Assembly (NCBI GenBank): GCA_002914805.1
Contig: JXTB01000422.1
Coordinates: 1-64,000 of the forward strand
Source: Parasponia andersonii
Lineage: Eukaryota > Streptophyta > Magnoliopsida > Rosales > Cannabaceae
DNA length: 64,000 nucleotides
Direction: 5' to 3'
Part shown: positions 1-11,500 of the stretch, one piece after another
How the letters are laid out: the number at the start of each line of letters is the position of its first letter
Position numbering within the stretch: position 1 is the stretch's first letter
Notes under the pieces: model-generated
Database searches by the model: none
Told to the model about the DNA's origin: nothing
Seen by the model: only the letters and a program-made list of their open reading frames with translations
Program-made: the position numbers and the translations under genes

Positions 1-1482
1 GAAAACCATCTAGGAATGGTGAATGGCAATTGGCAATTGGCATTGGCATTGGCATTGGCCTGATTATATAAATGAACGTTACGGTGTGGTGAGGACAGGA
101 GGAGAGTTTGGCTATGGTGACGCCACTTGGAACTCATTCAGCCGCTTCTTTCAACTTCTGCAATGGCGCGTGTGTGACATTCGCACAAATACAGCTTACG
201 TTATTCCCTTCTTTCAACTTCTGTTACGCTTTTGTTGTTTTATTCCCAGCCCCATCTTATCGTAACTTTGCAAATCCACAAATCTTTGTTACTGACCCGA
301 CTTGCTCATTCGGGTCAAAAATTTTAGTTTTATGGTTCACAAAAAATAAATAGAAATTTATCATAAATATTATTAATAAAAGATCTCGATGATATTCATT
401 TCCAAACAATTATATATATATATATATATATATGTGTCTTCTTTTTCCTAAAAAAATTTCAGCCATTAGTTTTTACTTTTCTTTTCTTTCTTTTTTCATT
501 CATCTTTTAAATAAATTGTGTCACGTTTTGAATTTGATAACATTGTTTGTAGTAGTGTCAATCGTTGAATGACGAACGATATCTGACAATAATTAGTTCA
601 CTGTTGTAGTACTTCCACGATCGTCTTATCTTCTTTCCTATTTCGGAAACTATTTTGTTATCCATTATAAATTTTGGCATATTTTACGTTTAATTTATTA
701 TAATTTCATGTAACAAGTTTTGCTTAGTGATATGGTTAAAATTGTGTGCTACTTCATTATAATTATATGCAAATTTCAGGTCCAAAAAATGATTGTGTCT
801 GTGTCTCGGTCGTTACTCATCCCAAAACCTTAACTGGTTAATAAACATACCTCTGAAATTGAGGTTTAAGCCTTTTAAGGTTTGAGTCACTTATCTACTA
901 TCTCAAAAAAAAAAAATAAATAAATAAATAAATAAGTATTACATATTATCAAACAATGTTATTTGCAAGGTGAATTAAAACTTACTATTAATAGATACAA
1001 TAATATTCATTTATGCCGTATATGATTATTAAAATGAGATCCAACTATTATTATTATTTTCTTGATTAAAAAAAATAGGGTTAATTGATGGATGAAGCAT
1101 TTATTTGAAATAATTCTTTCTATAAATACATTTCTGACCAAGTATTTTTTTTTTCACTTTCCTAAATATACGCAAAATAAAAATGGTTTTTTATTTGTTA
1201 AAAAGGAAAATGCAAAAAATTAATAAAAAGGTGAAAATGGCATAAATATAGAGGATAGAAATGAAAGAAAGAAACGCAAATGACCCGAAGTCTCGAAACA
1301 GAACCCACCTACCAGCACACAACGTCTCCGGCTCCGGATTCTCTCTTTCTTGGATTTTCCAGAATTTTTCGCCCTTTTATAAGGCGAACCCCTTTTCGTC
1401 TAAGCTCCATAAAACCCCTTTCTCCGAGCTCTGAAACCCCTTTTTTTCTGATCTGGGTTTGGCTTCAATTGGCTTGAAAACG
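1..1482. other. Intergenic, AT-rich, no gene seen
   Basis: No open frame here looks like a protein; the two short frames at 23-353 overlap each other and match no family I know. The stretch holds a short ATTGGC-type hexamer run (about 25-59), an AT microsatellite (411-434), and an A-rich/TAAA tail near 905-933 that could be the end of an old retroposon. The last 200 bases are the promoter and 5' leader of the small gene at 1483. Confidence 0.6.
411..434. repeat. (AT)n microsatellite
   Basis: About 12 uninterrupted TA dinucleotides in intergenic DNA. Confidence 0.9.
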
Positions 1483-1692
1483 ATGCTGCAGTTCTTTTTC
1501 ACGGCGGCTTTCTCTGCAATCCCGCTGACTCTGTATATTCCTCCGCCCAGAAACGTGACCCTCTTCGTTGAGACCTTCGAAGATGCTCTGAGAGAGTCCA
1601 GGCCTCACACCGACAGGCTCTTCCCTCGGGCTCGCCGTATTTGGTCCTGGATCTTGTCCTGGGTTCTTTGCGGCAGAAGACGAAGAAGGTAA
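1483..1692 (+). CDS. Conserved small plant protein, 69 aa
   Basis: The frame from the ATG at 1483 encodes a 69-residue protein with a hydrophobic N-terminus (MLQFFFTAAFSAIPLTLYIP), a middle segment with the pattern LFVETFEDALRES, and a basic, Trp-containing tail ending in five arginines. I recognise this layout from a widespread family of about 65-70 residue plant proteins of unknown function; that is recollection, not a search. The N-terminus could be a signal anchor. An upstream in-frame start (1459) is not ATG, so 1483 was chosen. The stop overlaps a possible splice donor (GAAG/GTAAAT near 1689), so an alternative 3' end is possible. The next 900 bases are non-coding and would fit a 3' UTR or UTR intron. 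Confidence 0.65.
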   Translation: MLQFFFTAAFSAIPLTLYIPPPRNVTLFVETFEDALRESRPHTDRLFPRARRIWSWILSWVLCGRRRRR

Positions 1693-3262
1693 ATTAAAAA
1701 AAAAACAAAAACCATTTTCAATCAACCCAACAAAAAAAAAAAAAAAAAGTAAGACCCTTTTGTACATAGAGTCCAACCGCCCCATTTTCTTTTTTTTTTT
1801 TGGGTCTAATTTTGTTTAGTGGTGTGGTCTTGTTTTGTTGGATGTCGTTTATGTTGTCGGTGTCGTATTTGTTAAGGCGGAATCATGTTATGTAAAATTT
1901 GCCCAGTATGAATGAGAATCAGTACTTTTCTGGCATTAGATATGTGTATATGTAATTATATTGAGGTTATGTAATATGGTTTATGTTTCTTTTTGTTCGT
2001 TTTGGTTCTCACAAGGCAGAGTTCATACTCTTGTGTTCTTAACAATTATAAGCTGTGTATAAGGTCTGGTCACATAGTAGTGAAAGATTGTACAACAAAG
2101 TGGTAGACTTTTTAGTGAGAACAATGCATGAGATATTTACAAAGCTAAGGTATTTGTTCTGGTTTTATGTTCCTTATTCGTTTTGTTTTGGTTATCATAA
2201 GTCAGAGTTCATAGACAGTGTTTTATCAATTATAAGCTGTTGTATAAGTTCTGGTCACATTGTATTAGATTTGTGCAAAGGAGGAGTGAACCGAAATAAA
2301 GAGGTGGACTTTTTGGTGATAACATATATTAAAGTGAATGAGATATGTACAAAGTTAAGGTATTTTCCCATTATTTTATTTTATTTTTTGCTTTAAATGT
2401 AAAGCTCCAACAATGAACAAGGCAGCTTTTCAAATGTCTTCTTATGTTTTAGTTTTCCCAGATTTGGACGCTTCTCGTTGTTGCTTCCTATTTTTTTTTT
2501 TTAAAATTTATATTAAGGCGCCGTTGGTTTCTTTATCTTTATCTGGAATGGGCTTAACACCACCGAGGAAATGAACATGTACATGAATAGAAGGAAAGAG
2601 ACAAAATGATGATGAGATCATAGTAGGCCTGTTCTCTCTCTCAATGTCTTATTCTCACTATTATCATACGTTTCTTGGCAATATAGATATAGTGTAGTAG
2701 TTCAGTACAGACGCTTTCATGCAGGTCTTTAAAAATCACTGATGATGTGTGTTTGCAATCGATTGAAAATATTCCTTTAAGCCGTTTCCGAATTTGCATA
2801 GGCGTAACTCTTGAGGCTCGTGACATGTGGCTTCTTACATGTCGATCAACCAAACTTTTCTCTTAAATAGGCTGAAAAAGGAGAGTAGATTATATATTGT
2901 TTGGTAATTTCAATTTGCATATTAGGCTGTAAGTTCAGATTTTTGCTAATTAGTAGATTATATATGGTTGAAACTGAACAGTAATGTCCCATGTCATCAA
3001 CTGTGATTATGGACCATGGAAAAAGACAAGTTCACACATGGAATGGAGGGACAAAACAGAAAGGAAATACATTTTATTCATGGATAATTAACTTGGCTAC
3101 AATTATTGCGTTTTACTTACAGTTTTATCGACAACAAAAGACGAATAATGAAGGAAGGAACTAAAGGGTATGTATGAGAAAGAATGAGTAAGACGGGGGC
3201 AGATATAAGTTTATTAGAAATAAAACAATAAAAAAATGAAAGAATGGATTCTGTAATTATTT
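1693..3262. other. Intergenic: 3' flanks of two convergent genes
   Basis: This lies between the small plus-strand gene and the 3' end of the minus-strand TPX2-like gene. It contains a homopolymer-rich stretch (1700-1800), a TGTCGT-rich patch (1841-1870) and a diverged tandem duplication (1981-2366). The 113-residue frame at 2055-2396 exists only because both copies of the duplication are open, and it resembles no protein. Nothing else is recognised. Confidence 0.6.
1981..2366. repeat. Diverged tandem duplication, two ~190 bp units
   Basis: Unit 1 (about 1981-2164) and unit 2 (about 2165-2366) share in order: CGTTTTGGTT, CAGAGTTCAT, CAATTATAAGCTGT, TCTGGTCACAT, GACTTTTT, TGAGATAT and AAGGTATTT, with several indels between them. 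The spacing is conserved, so this is an old direct duplication. Confidence 0.8.
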
Positions 3263-5514
3263 TTAAGCGTTGTAGGTGGATAGTGTGCAAGGCTTCAGAA
3301 ACCAAAATACGTCCAAAGTCCTTGCTTCTTCTCTTGCATCAACCATAGAAACGCTTTTGTTTTTGTCTATAGACTCCTTTGCTACTACTACAACCTGCTT
3401 ATTCTGCTCTTGAAGGATTCCTCTCTCCTGAAAAGGCCATAAAGAGAGAACAAACAAACATATGAATCGGCCAAGCATAATATACCTTTATTTGTGTATT
3501 TGATAATATAACTTTGAAGAAAAAAACATAAAGCTTTTTTAGAGTTACCATCAGCTTGGATCTGGAAAGCTTTGAAGGGGCTCCTCCCCTTGTGGCAGAA
3601 AAGCACTGAGGAGAGGGAGGATTTGTTCGGATTTGCAACAAGTTATCGTCCCCTTTGCGCTTTACGTTCTCTAAGACTAAGTTCACAGCGATGGGAGTGT
3701 TCTCTGCATCATCGGTTCTTCTGCACAAACAGGTTCTGAAACTTAATCATCAACGCAATCTGAGAACTAATCTAAAGTTACAGTACAAATTTTACCATCA
3801 TAATTTGAATAGTCTAGACTACTGTCTTACCAAAATGGCCTTAGACCAAGGCTGTAAAGTACACACTAATCATAATTGTATAGTCTCATTTACACAATGT
3901 TAACAAAATCCCATAATAAGCCCAATGAAGCCATTGAACATTAATCATGAGTGGCATGACTCTTACACTTCACTCATAAATAATGAATCAACTGAGAATT
4001 GACTTAGCTTTAGCAGTACAACTTAACGTGACTATGCCAATTCCAATTCCATTAGTCCAGTCCACAAAATCTTTCCAAAATCCCATTATCCCGGGGTAAT
4101 TTACACTAATCACAATTTGTACACAAAATCTCATCATAGCCCAAAGAAGCCTATGAACACGAATCATTTGTGGCAGGATTCTTAATTATAAGTTAGAATC
4201 AAACTGTGTATTGGCTTAGCTTTGCAACTTAAAGTGAAGGTGACTAGATGACCATTCCATTAGACTACAGATGCAAAAAAGGCGTGAAGGTATCCAATCA
4301 TGAACGATGTGGAGAGTTAAAGTTACACAAAGTAGACCGAAAGGGTGAACTTACTTCTTCCTCCTTGGCTTCTCCTTGAGAATGTTACTCTCCATCTCTT
4401 GAGGTTTCTCTTTAACCCCATCAAGCAATGGCTTCCTCTCGTTCCCTCTCCAATCCAGCTCACCTAAGGCCCCCCCTTTACTCTTTTCCCCCACCACATT
4501 TTGCTTCACACTCTCTGCACTCTTCCTTGAACTATCTCTCTCCCTTGTTTTTGTTGCCATTCTCTTCAATTCGTTGCAGAACTCTGTAATCTGATTCAAG
4601 ATATCCCGCCCCGCGAATAAGTTCCTCGCGGAGAGCGTGCTTTTCAGCCTTGGCAGCGCCTCATTGTTCCGCTGCAATGGATCCTCTATAGCTTCTTTCT
4701 TTTCCGTGCTTGATTTGATCGCTGCCTTAATGATCTTAGCGTAGTTGTTTGAAGGAGTAGATAAATTTGGGTCCTGATTTTCGCCGTCCTCATTGAATTT
4801 GGAATTACTATTTGGCGAAATCCAAGCGTGAGCTAGGCCTCTTCTCTTCAACTTGGCCTCTCTGCTGAATTATTTTGAATTGTTAAAACACTCTATTTGA
4901 ACCCAATTAGAAAGTGAAAAACAGTCGAGTTATAATTTTCCCTACTGTACTGTACCTTTGGCTTCTATCACCAAGAGGAGAGATTTCGGAGACACCAGCC
5001 GGACTTGCAAGCTTCACCAATGAAACAATTAAAGCAAAATTCAGCAACTATACAAATCAAATCTTAGGAGAGTCATTATTTGGGTATAGCTAAAAAGCAT
5101 AGTCTTGGCTTTCTTGGTCTTATCACACTTTCTTGGGAACAAAACAGAGCAAAGCTCAGCCTCATGACTAAAAACAAAGACAGACCCAGAAGAGAAAAAG
5201 CAGTGAGAGTCAAAATGAAACCTTTGAAGGAGTCGATTTGAGAAAATCTTGAGCTGTCTTCGGGTGGTTGCAACCTGTAACAACAAAAGTCCAGTTAATC
5301 AAAAAAGGAAACAAAAAGAAAAGAAAATTTGAAGTGGGTTTTTGAGATTAGGGAAGAAATGTTTACCGGGTCTGCAAAACCAAGCGTCATCGTCCACAAG
5401 GTTGTCGTTTGGGGACAAGAAGTCGAACCATTTGGGTGCATTTATGTGCTCGTAAAGCTCATCTTCTACATATCTCGAGTCTAAGTTTTTCCAGTCAATT
5501 TTTGCTGGTTCCAT
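3263..5514 (-). CDS. TPX2-like (TPXL-type) microtubule/Aurora-binding protein, 366 aa
   Basis: Six exons on the minus strand: 5514-5367, 5274-5222, 5011-4956, 4861-4355, 3720-3549 and 3427-3263. All phases join to give 1101 nt. Residues about 20-50 carry the spacing Y...APxxFxFx...DxxWF, which resembles the Aurora-kinase-binding N-terminus of TPX2. A second conserved block around residues 158-190 (LSARNLFAGRDILNQITEF) precedes a basic, low-complexity region; the last exon is short. TPX2 relatives bind microtubules and activate or target Aurora kinases in the spindle; that role is inferred here. The C-terminal TPX2 repeat modules are not seen. A TAA at 4353 looks like a stop, but it sits inside a strong GTAAGT donor, and splicing there restores the frame. 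The 634 bp fourth intron holds a tandem duplication; the leader holds GA and GAA microsatellites. Confidence 0.7.
3861..4263. repeat. Tandem duplication inside an intron
   Basis: Two direct copies (about 3861-4055 and 4101-4263) lie in intron 4 of the TPX2-like gene. They share ACACTAATCA, CAAAATC, GAAGCC, GAACA, AATCAT, GTGGCA, GATTCTTA-like, TTGGCTTAGCTTT-like and TTCCATTAG blocks in order, with about 75-80% similarity by eye. Confidence 0.75.
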
Positions 5515-5524
5515 TAAGGATCAG

Positions 5525-5683
5525 CGAGAGAGAGAGAGCTGAGAGAGAGAGAGAGAGAGCTGAGAGAGAGAGAGAGAGAGAGAGAGAGCTGAGAGAGAGA
5601 GAGAGAGAGGCTTATGGGGTATAACAGTAAAGGGTTTGGAGGGAGGAAGAAGAAGAAGAAGAAGAAGAAGAAGAAGAAGAAGA
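5525..5683. repeat. (GA)n and (GAA)n microsatellites in 5' leader
   Basis: An interrupted GA tract (5525-5610) with regularly spaced GCT interruptions is followed by a pure GAA run (about 5645-5683), and a GGA run near 5720-5743. They sit 11-230 bp upstream of the TPX2-like ATG. Read on the gene's strand this is a CT/TTC-rich leader, a common plant 5' UTR composition that can support transcription without a TATA box. Confidence 0.9.
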
Positions 5684-6739
5684 TGTAACGGTTACGAGAC
5701 GCAGAGAGAGAGGTGAACGTTGGTGGAGGAGGAGGAGGAGGAGGGTGTTTACTAATTAATTACTATTCTTGTGACCGTTGGGAGATGTAGAGATTTTTTA
5801 TTATATTGTTTTTCTTTATTAAAGTGGGGCTTCTTCTTCTATTGGATCCTAGGAGAGATAATATGATTCTCTACCAACAGGAACACTCTAGTTATGGTGT
5901 GCATCCCTCCTTCCCCCCCCCCCCTTAAATTTATTTATTTACTTGTTTTAATTGAAGACTATACACTACAGTATGCACTATGCATTTCAAAAGGTCAATT
6001 AAAGCCTCACGTTCCAATCAAACTTTTTCCACCATGTCACAAAATTCACACAACTTTATAACCATCTTTGTCCACATAAATCATGATTGTGCCACTTTCC
6101 TAGAGGAGGGATAGGCTGAGTGAGTGGCTTGATCATGGCCGCCTGATTTGGTTTCTCCAAAAGATTCTCTTTTAATTTGTAGAGGAGAAAAGAGATAAAG
6201 CATAGCTTGACTCCCAAATAATAACCCAAATTATTAAATCAATTGGCCTCCTCTGCTGAATTCCCACAAATCCCTGACATAAACTATCATGTAATTTCAG
6301 TGAGATTTAGCTAGCTTTATATGTATTTTCACAGAAAGCTAAAAACCAAGTCAGTACTGTTCACCAAAAAAAAAATGAAAAAAAAAGGGTCCAGTCACCA
6401 AGTTGTAACAAGAATAATAGCTCTACTTGGTAGGGGATGAGAAAGGTAAGTAATTATATAAATATCATTGTCAACGGTGAATGATGATCCGTTACACAAA
6501 AATCAGGATCCACAATTTTTTTTCCCCTGGCTATATAACTCGTGAGTTCACTCAACACAAGTATTAGAGTGAAATGAAATAAAATAATTAACAGAAATGT
6601 ATGTAAAAGACAAGATTGTCTAACCATACAAAAAAGAACGAACCAACTATGGAAAGAAAATTAAAGAGTATCAAATTCCATTGGTTCATTCTTGAGAACT
6701 GGTTCTACTTCTCACCAAATACTTTAGTGTTACAATTAC

Positions 6740-6950
6740 GTTGAACTAAAGTGAGTTAAACTGACATAACACGGATATGACCCAGATACATGAGTCAATA
6801 CTAATCTATTTATACGTAAGTTGGGTTTAAATTTAAGATTCTTTACCCAATTATTAAACAAGTCAGGTTCATATTTGAGTATAATTTTTTTTGTATAAAG
6901 AAAGTGATACCACACCAACACAATTCATCAACACGAATTGTCATCCATGC
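6740..6950. mobile_element. Possible decayed interspersed repeat
   Basis: Sequence such as ACACGGATATGACCC, CCCAATTATTAAACAAGTCA and CAACACGAATTGTCATCC resembles a high-copy plant repeat that I recall as ending in CACGAATTGTCACCC. No termini or target-site duplication could be defined. Confidence 0.35.
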
Positions 6951-8525
6951 CTAAGAGTTATTATGGATTTTCATACAATTTTTTTTTTTTTTCCTAAATT
7001 TTGAGATTCCTACTAGAATACTCATTTCAAGGAAAATGTCTATACTAGCGTTGTTCGACACAATTATCGAATTTAGAGCCTGCATAGACAATTTTTAGTG
7101 AGCATTCTTTGTGATTGTGCTCATTTAGGACCTTCATTTCTAGTGATTTTCTTTGGCTTACCTTCCCCCCTCTAGTATGATATTTTTTACCATGTCGTGT
7201 ACAGTTCTTATCCAATTCTTGGATTAAGCATTATATCACATACACCATATTGGTTTTCTGATCGTTTTTCTTTTAACACCAACAATTTCTTTCCTCCATA
7301 GACACCATGTAATTGGAATAAAGAGCTCAACAGCAGAATTTGTGCCATTGCAAGTACAAATCCTTTTGGAATGAAAATGACCATCAATTCTTCTAAGTGC
7401 TTTAGACCTAACAACCCTTCTGAAGTTATATATCACTGCTTCATAAGGGGCCGAGCTTGACACTGTTACAGATCGCCCACCCATTCAACAAATCAAACTG
7501 CGCAGTCTCATTTGGACTGAATTTTTTTTTTTTTCCGGGTTCATCGGATTTTGCAAACTCCCCTTATTTTAACAATTTATATTAGCTTTTGACAAGATAC
7601 ATACATCCCTTAGAAGAAGGGAAACAAGTCACGACTCCCAAACAAGAAATAATTTTACAGGGGACGGTCTATTCGCTTAAAGTACACTGCATTTGCATCC
7701 TATAGAAGATCTTGTCATACCTTGCATGGTATATGTATGTATAATACTAAGTTACATATATATTATTTAGGTGCAAATATTAAAACCATGATACGATATA
7801 AGTTGCAGTAACAAATCATTAGAAGAGCATGCTAACTTATGGTCCAAACAACTTCCTTCTAGTAGCGAGGAGAGCGCTTTTTAGTCTTTATGCAAAAACA
7901 AGGTATTCATTTTAACATAGCAAATCGGAATTAACGAAACAATTGATTATGCCAATTGATTAGAGCGGAAAAACCCATGCTTGGTAAACACCGAATGGGC
8001 CATTTTAAGCTCTCATGGAAGCTGGCCAGGTACATAATGGCAGTTTACTACAACTCCATACAAATATACACCCATGGCTCACTTTGTATCGGCTTGTTTC
8101 TACACATCATTTAACATTGCCAGAGGTAAAGAGCTCCTTGCATCATAACTTTCAAACTCAGAATGAGAATCCTACTGAATTCAAGAATCTCCTTGAAGAA
8201 TATCTCACTTGTGTTTTGGCGCCTTCCAGAGGCAAATAACATTAATGTGTGAAAGAATTCACAGTTGACTTCTATATTTGCTTCGTGATATGTAATAATC
8301 TAGTATCTTACAACATAAACAAAATAAAAAACAATGGCAACGCTATTTTGTATAGAGACCAGAAAAGAAATATCCAGTCAGCACCGAGACTAAGAAAAGA
8401 AGATATATGATCATCTTCTATAATAAAAATCAACAATACAGAGGTTACATTACTATCCTACACAAACCAGGACAAAATTTAATATACATATCACAGAGAC
8501 ATGACATCATTCAAGACTGAAGCAC

Positions 8526-11500
8526 TTAAAATTGTGAGTTGCTAAGGAAAGTTACCATGCATCGGGTACTCTGGAACAATTTATCCACTCGTTGCCATAC
8601 TCCGCATTGAATGTCTAAAAGCTTCCTTGCCTTCTCCAGTAGTCCTGACTGGCACCGGATTGTTTCCCCATGGATCTGTCCAGGAAGAGAAGACTAATCA
8701 GTTGGATACAACCTCAGTTGTCATAGACAAAAAACAATAAAGAACAAACATTACTAAGAAAAGATTATCTCAACTTTAAATTTTCTTTGATTTCATTGGA
8801 TATTTCCAGCAGTCACTTATATTACAAAAATAATGTAGAACTCCATCCTCCTGGTCGATTTGGCTCTTCTCATAAACTCTAAGAAGCTTTTCTATTATTT
8901 TTAACTTTCATAACGAATTAGCTCTGGAAAGCTTAAGTACGGCATCTAATAGCTAACTTTTTAAATGAAAAAGAAAAACACATATCAAGAGGATTCTTTT
9001 TTCCCCTTTTTATAAGAATATCAATAGAATGTATTAAAAGAAATAAATATATACCCTCAGAAACAGTCTGATGACAGCTTGTACAAACTCAAAATTATTC
9101 CTGCAGGAAATCTCATGTACAAAATAATCAAGAAGCAATTCGATTGATAGTAATTCTGGTCTTTTTTCAGGTTCTTGCTGATCATCGTCATCTATGATCT
9201 GAAGCATCCGAAGTTCCATATCCAAGGTTGATGGAGACAAGCTTTTAATATAATCAGTGAATGCTGAAACTGCAGTAGGCAAAACACACAATGTAAAGGC
9301 TAGCAACATATTTGAAACTTGAAAGATCTCGACAACTGATCAGGAAATCTCTCAGCTCAACCATTGGTGCCAAATGGCCAAATCTTACAAAGACTAGAAG
9401 TATACTTACAATTTTTCATCTCAGCAGAGGAGTGCAGAACTTGCAAAAATTGGGATAATGCAACGTCAGATTTTCCCACACTTTCCACTTGATCTTTCTT
9501 TGCCTCTTCATTGGCTGATTCATTGGGTTTAAATAATATTTCTCCAGATAGAGACGGAACTGAAGGCAAAAAGAACGGAGCCTTTTCAGGTTTCTTTGGT
9601 GGTTCAACCGGTTTATTTCTGACCTGGAAGTTGGAGATGAGAGACACAGAAACCAAATATTTTTTAACTAGTAGTCACCAACCAAGTGTACTGGGAAGAA
9701 GGCGGATTGAAATAAATGACAATTTAATATAAAGTGAATAACCAGGATTAAGGGGACACCTTTATAATGTCTAAATTGATTAAGCTCTGCCACTGACTTC
9801 TAGGCAATAGAGAAAGAGTAACTAGATCTGGGATTTGCTGATCAAGACCACGAAAACGAGTGGTATCTTTAGATTGTAGGGTGTTCATTACTGGCTTATC
9901 AGAATCCTCAGCTTGATGACCGTTTGTTGAAGAGACAGATGGTAACTTAACACTCACAACTTCCTTCCCACTTGCACAGGAATCAACATTTGAAGCACCG
10001 GAGAACATGGACTGGTTTACCCTGAAAAGATTTATCAAAAAAATAAAATATTTGAAAATGAACTACAGTTTTAAAAGTACATAGTCACTGCATACTAAAA
10101 CACTATCAAACAACAATCCAGGGAAAAAAAAGTCAGAACATAATTAACTGTACTGTCATTGTTTCTAAGGTTGAAAAATAATTCCAGATTATCTTTATTT
10201 ATTGTTTGACGAATTTATCAGAAATCAAAATGCAGAAAATACAGTTGATTTACTGGCAGAGATACAGTTCACAAACTTACCACAAATAGACCCCATTTTG
10301 ATCAACATGGGTTGTTGCACAAATATCCATATTCGGCGACAGGGCCAATGCTGTAATAGACACATCAACATGTATTGCATCTATTTGTCTTGCTAAAATT
10401 ACATCCCAAATTCGAAGAGTTCCATCCATACTGGAAGACAAAAGCCATTTCCCATCCTCACTGAAACACATATCAGTAATACGATCTGTATGACCTTCAA
10501 ACTTACGAACCATTCTTAATGCCACAACATCATACAATCGGATAACCAGATCATCAGCCACAGTAGCCAAAAGACCTGAAAGATGGTTCGAATGAATTAC
10601 AACATAGCAAATATTATATCAATCAACTTCAGCCATATGGTAAAATTGTCGACAAACCACAAGAAAGAGTACTTACCATTCAGACGGTTGAATACAATCT
10701 TAACAACAGCACAACCAACTTCCCATCTGGATTTCAGTTCACGCCCCTTGAAATCCCAAACCTGCATATCAAAGCATTTGAAGAATGAAACTTCCAAACT
10801 CAAAAGTCAATATATTAAGCACCCATCCAAAGGTGGAAGCCATCAAGGAGCTGATAGTCATACTTCCAAATAAATATTAGCATTTGATTACCATTAAATA
10901 CCCTGTAAGAGTGAAAAATAATTTTCAGAAAGGAAACATATATATTTTTTTAATAAGAAAGAGGGAAATATGAACCTTTATGTCTCCTTGATATCCAGTA
11001 CTTATCATTAGAGTATTTGTTGAATCACAAGCAATTCCAACCACTTCCCCATCGTGAGCACAGCTTCTTCTCTCTGAAGTATCCTGATAAGTGCCTCGGC
11101 TGATTCCTGACTGAAGGTTAAATCGCTCGATCCAACCACCCGCAGTCCCTAGTATGGCAAAATTGCCACATGCACTAATGGTGCAGGCCTGTCACAAGAT
11201 CATTACACAAATTTGTAAAATTACTCAAGGTACTGCTGCATTTCAGAAGTTTACAAGCTTTCCAAACTCCCATAACGACAAGTAAACTTCAACACAAGGT
11301 AACACTTGAAGAAATGTTCAAAACTTGGTGGTTTGGTCAGAGGAACTGTATTCTCATACATAAGAAAACATTAGGGATCATATTCAATCTAAAATAAGCA
11401 AAACTTCTTCCATCTTCATATCTCCTTGTCTGTTTCTTATCAGAAGAAAAGTCCCCACCCATTGCCAAGGCTCAAAGATATAGAATTTGTGTCCTATGGA

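Larger units (their letters stand above)
5515..8525. other. Intergenic between TPX2-like promoter and UTP21 3' end
   Basis: The first 250 bases are the leader and promoter of the TPX2-like gene. The rest has no convincing gene. Frames near 7208-7484 (-) and 8015-8239 (+) are short and unlike any family I know. A decayed interspersed repeat may lie at about 6740-6950. The last few hundred bases are probably the UTP21 3' UTR. Confidence 0.55.

Noticed and set aside
9511..9732. Plus-strand 73-residue frame and other frames across UTP21 introns
   Set aside because: They cross exon and intron boundaries of a well-supported minus-strand gene and match nothing.
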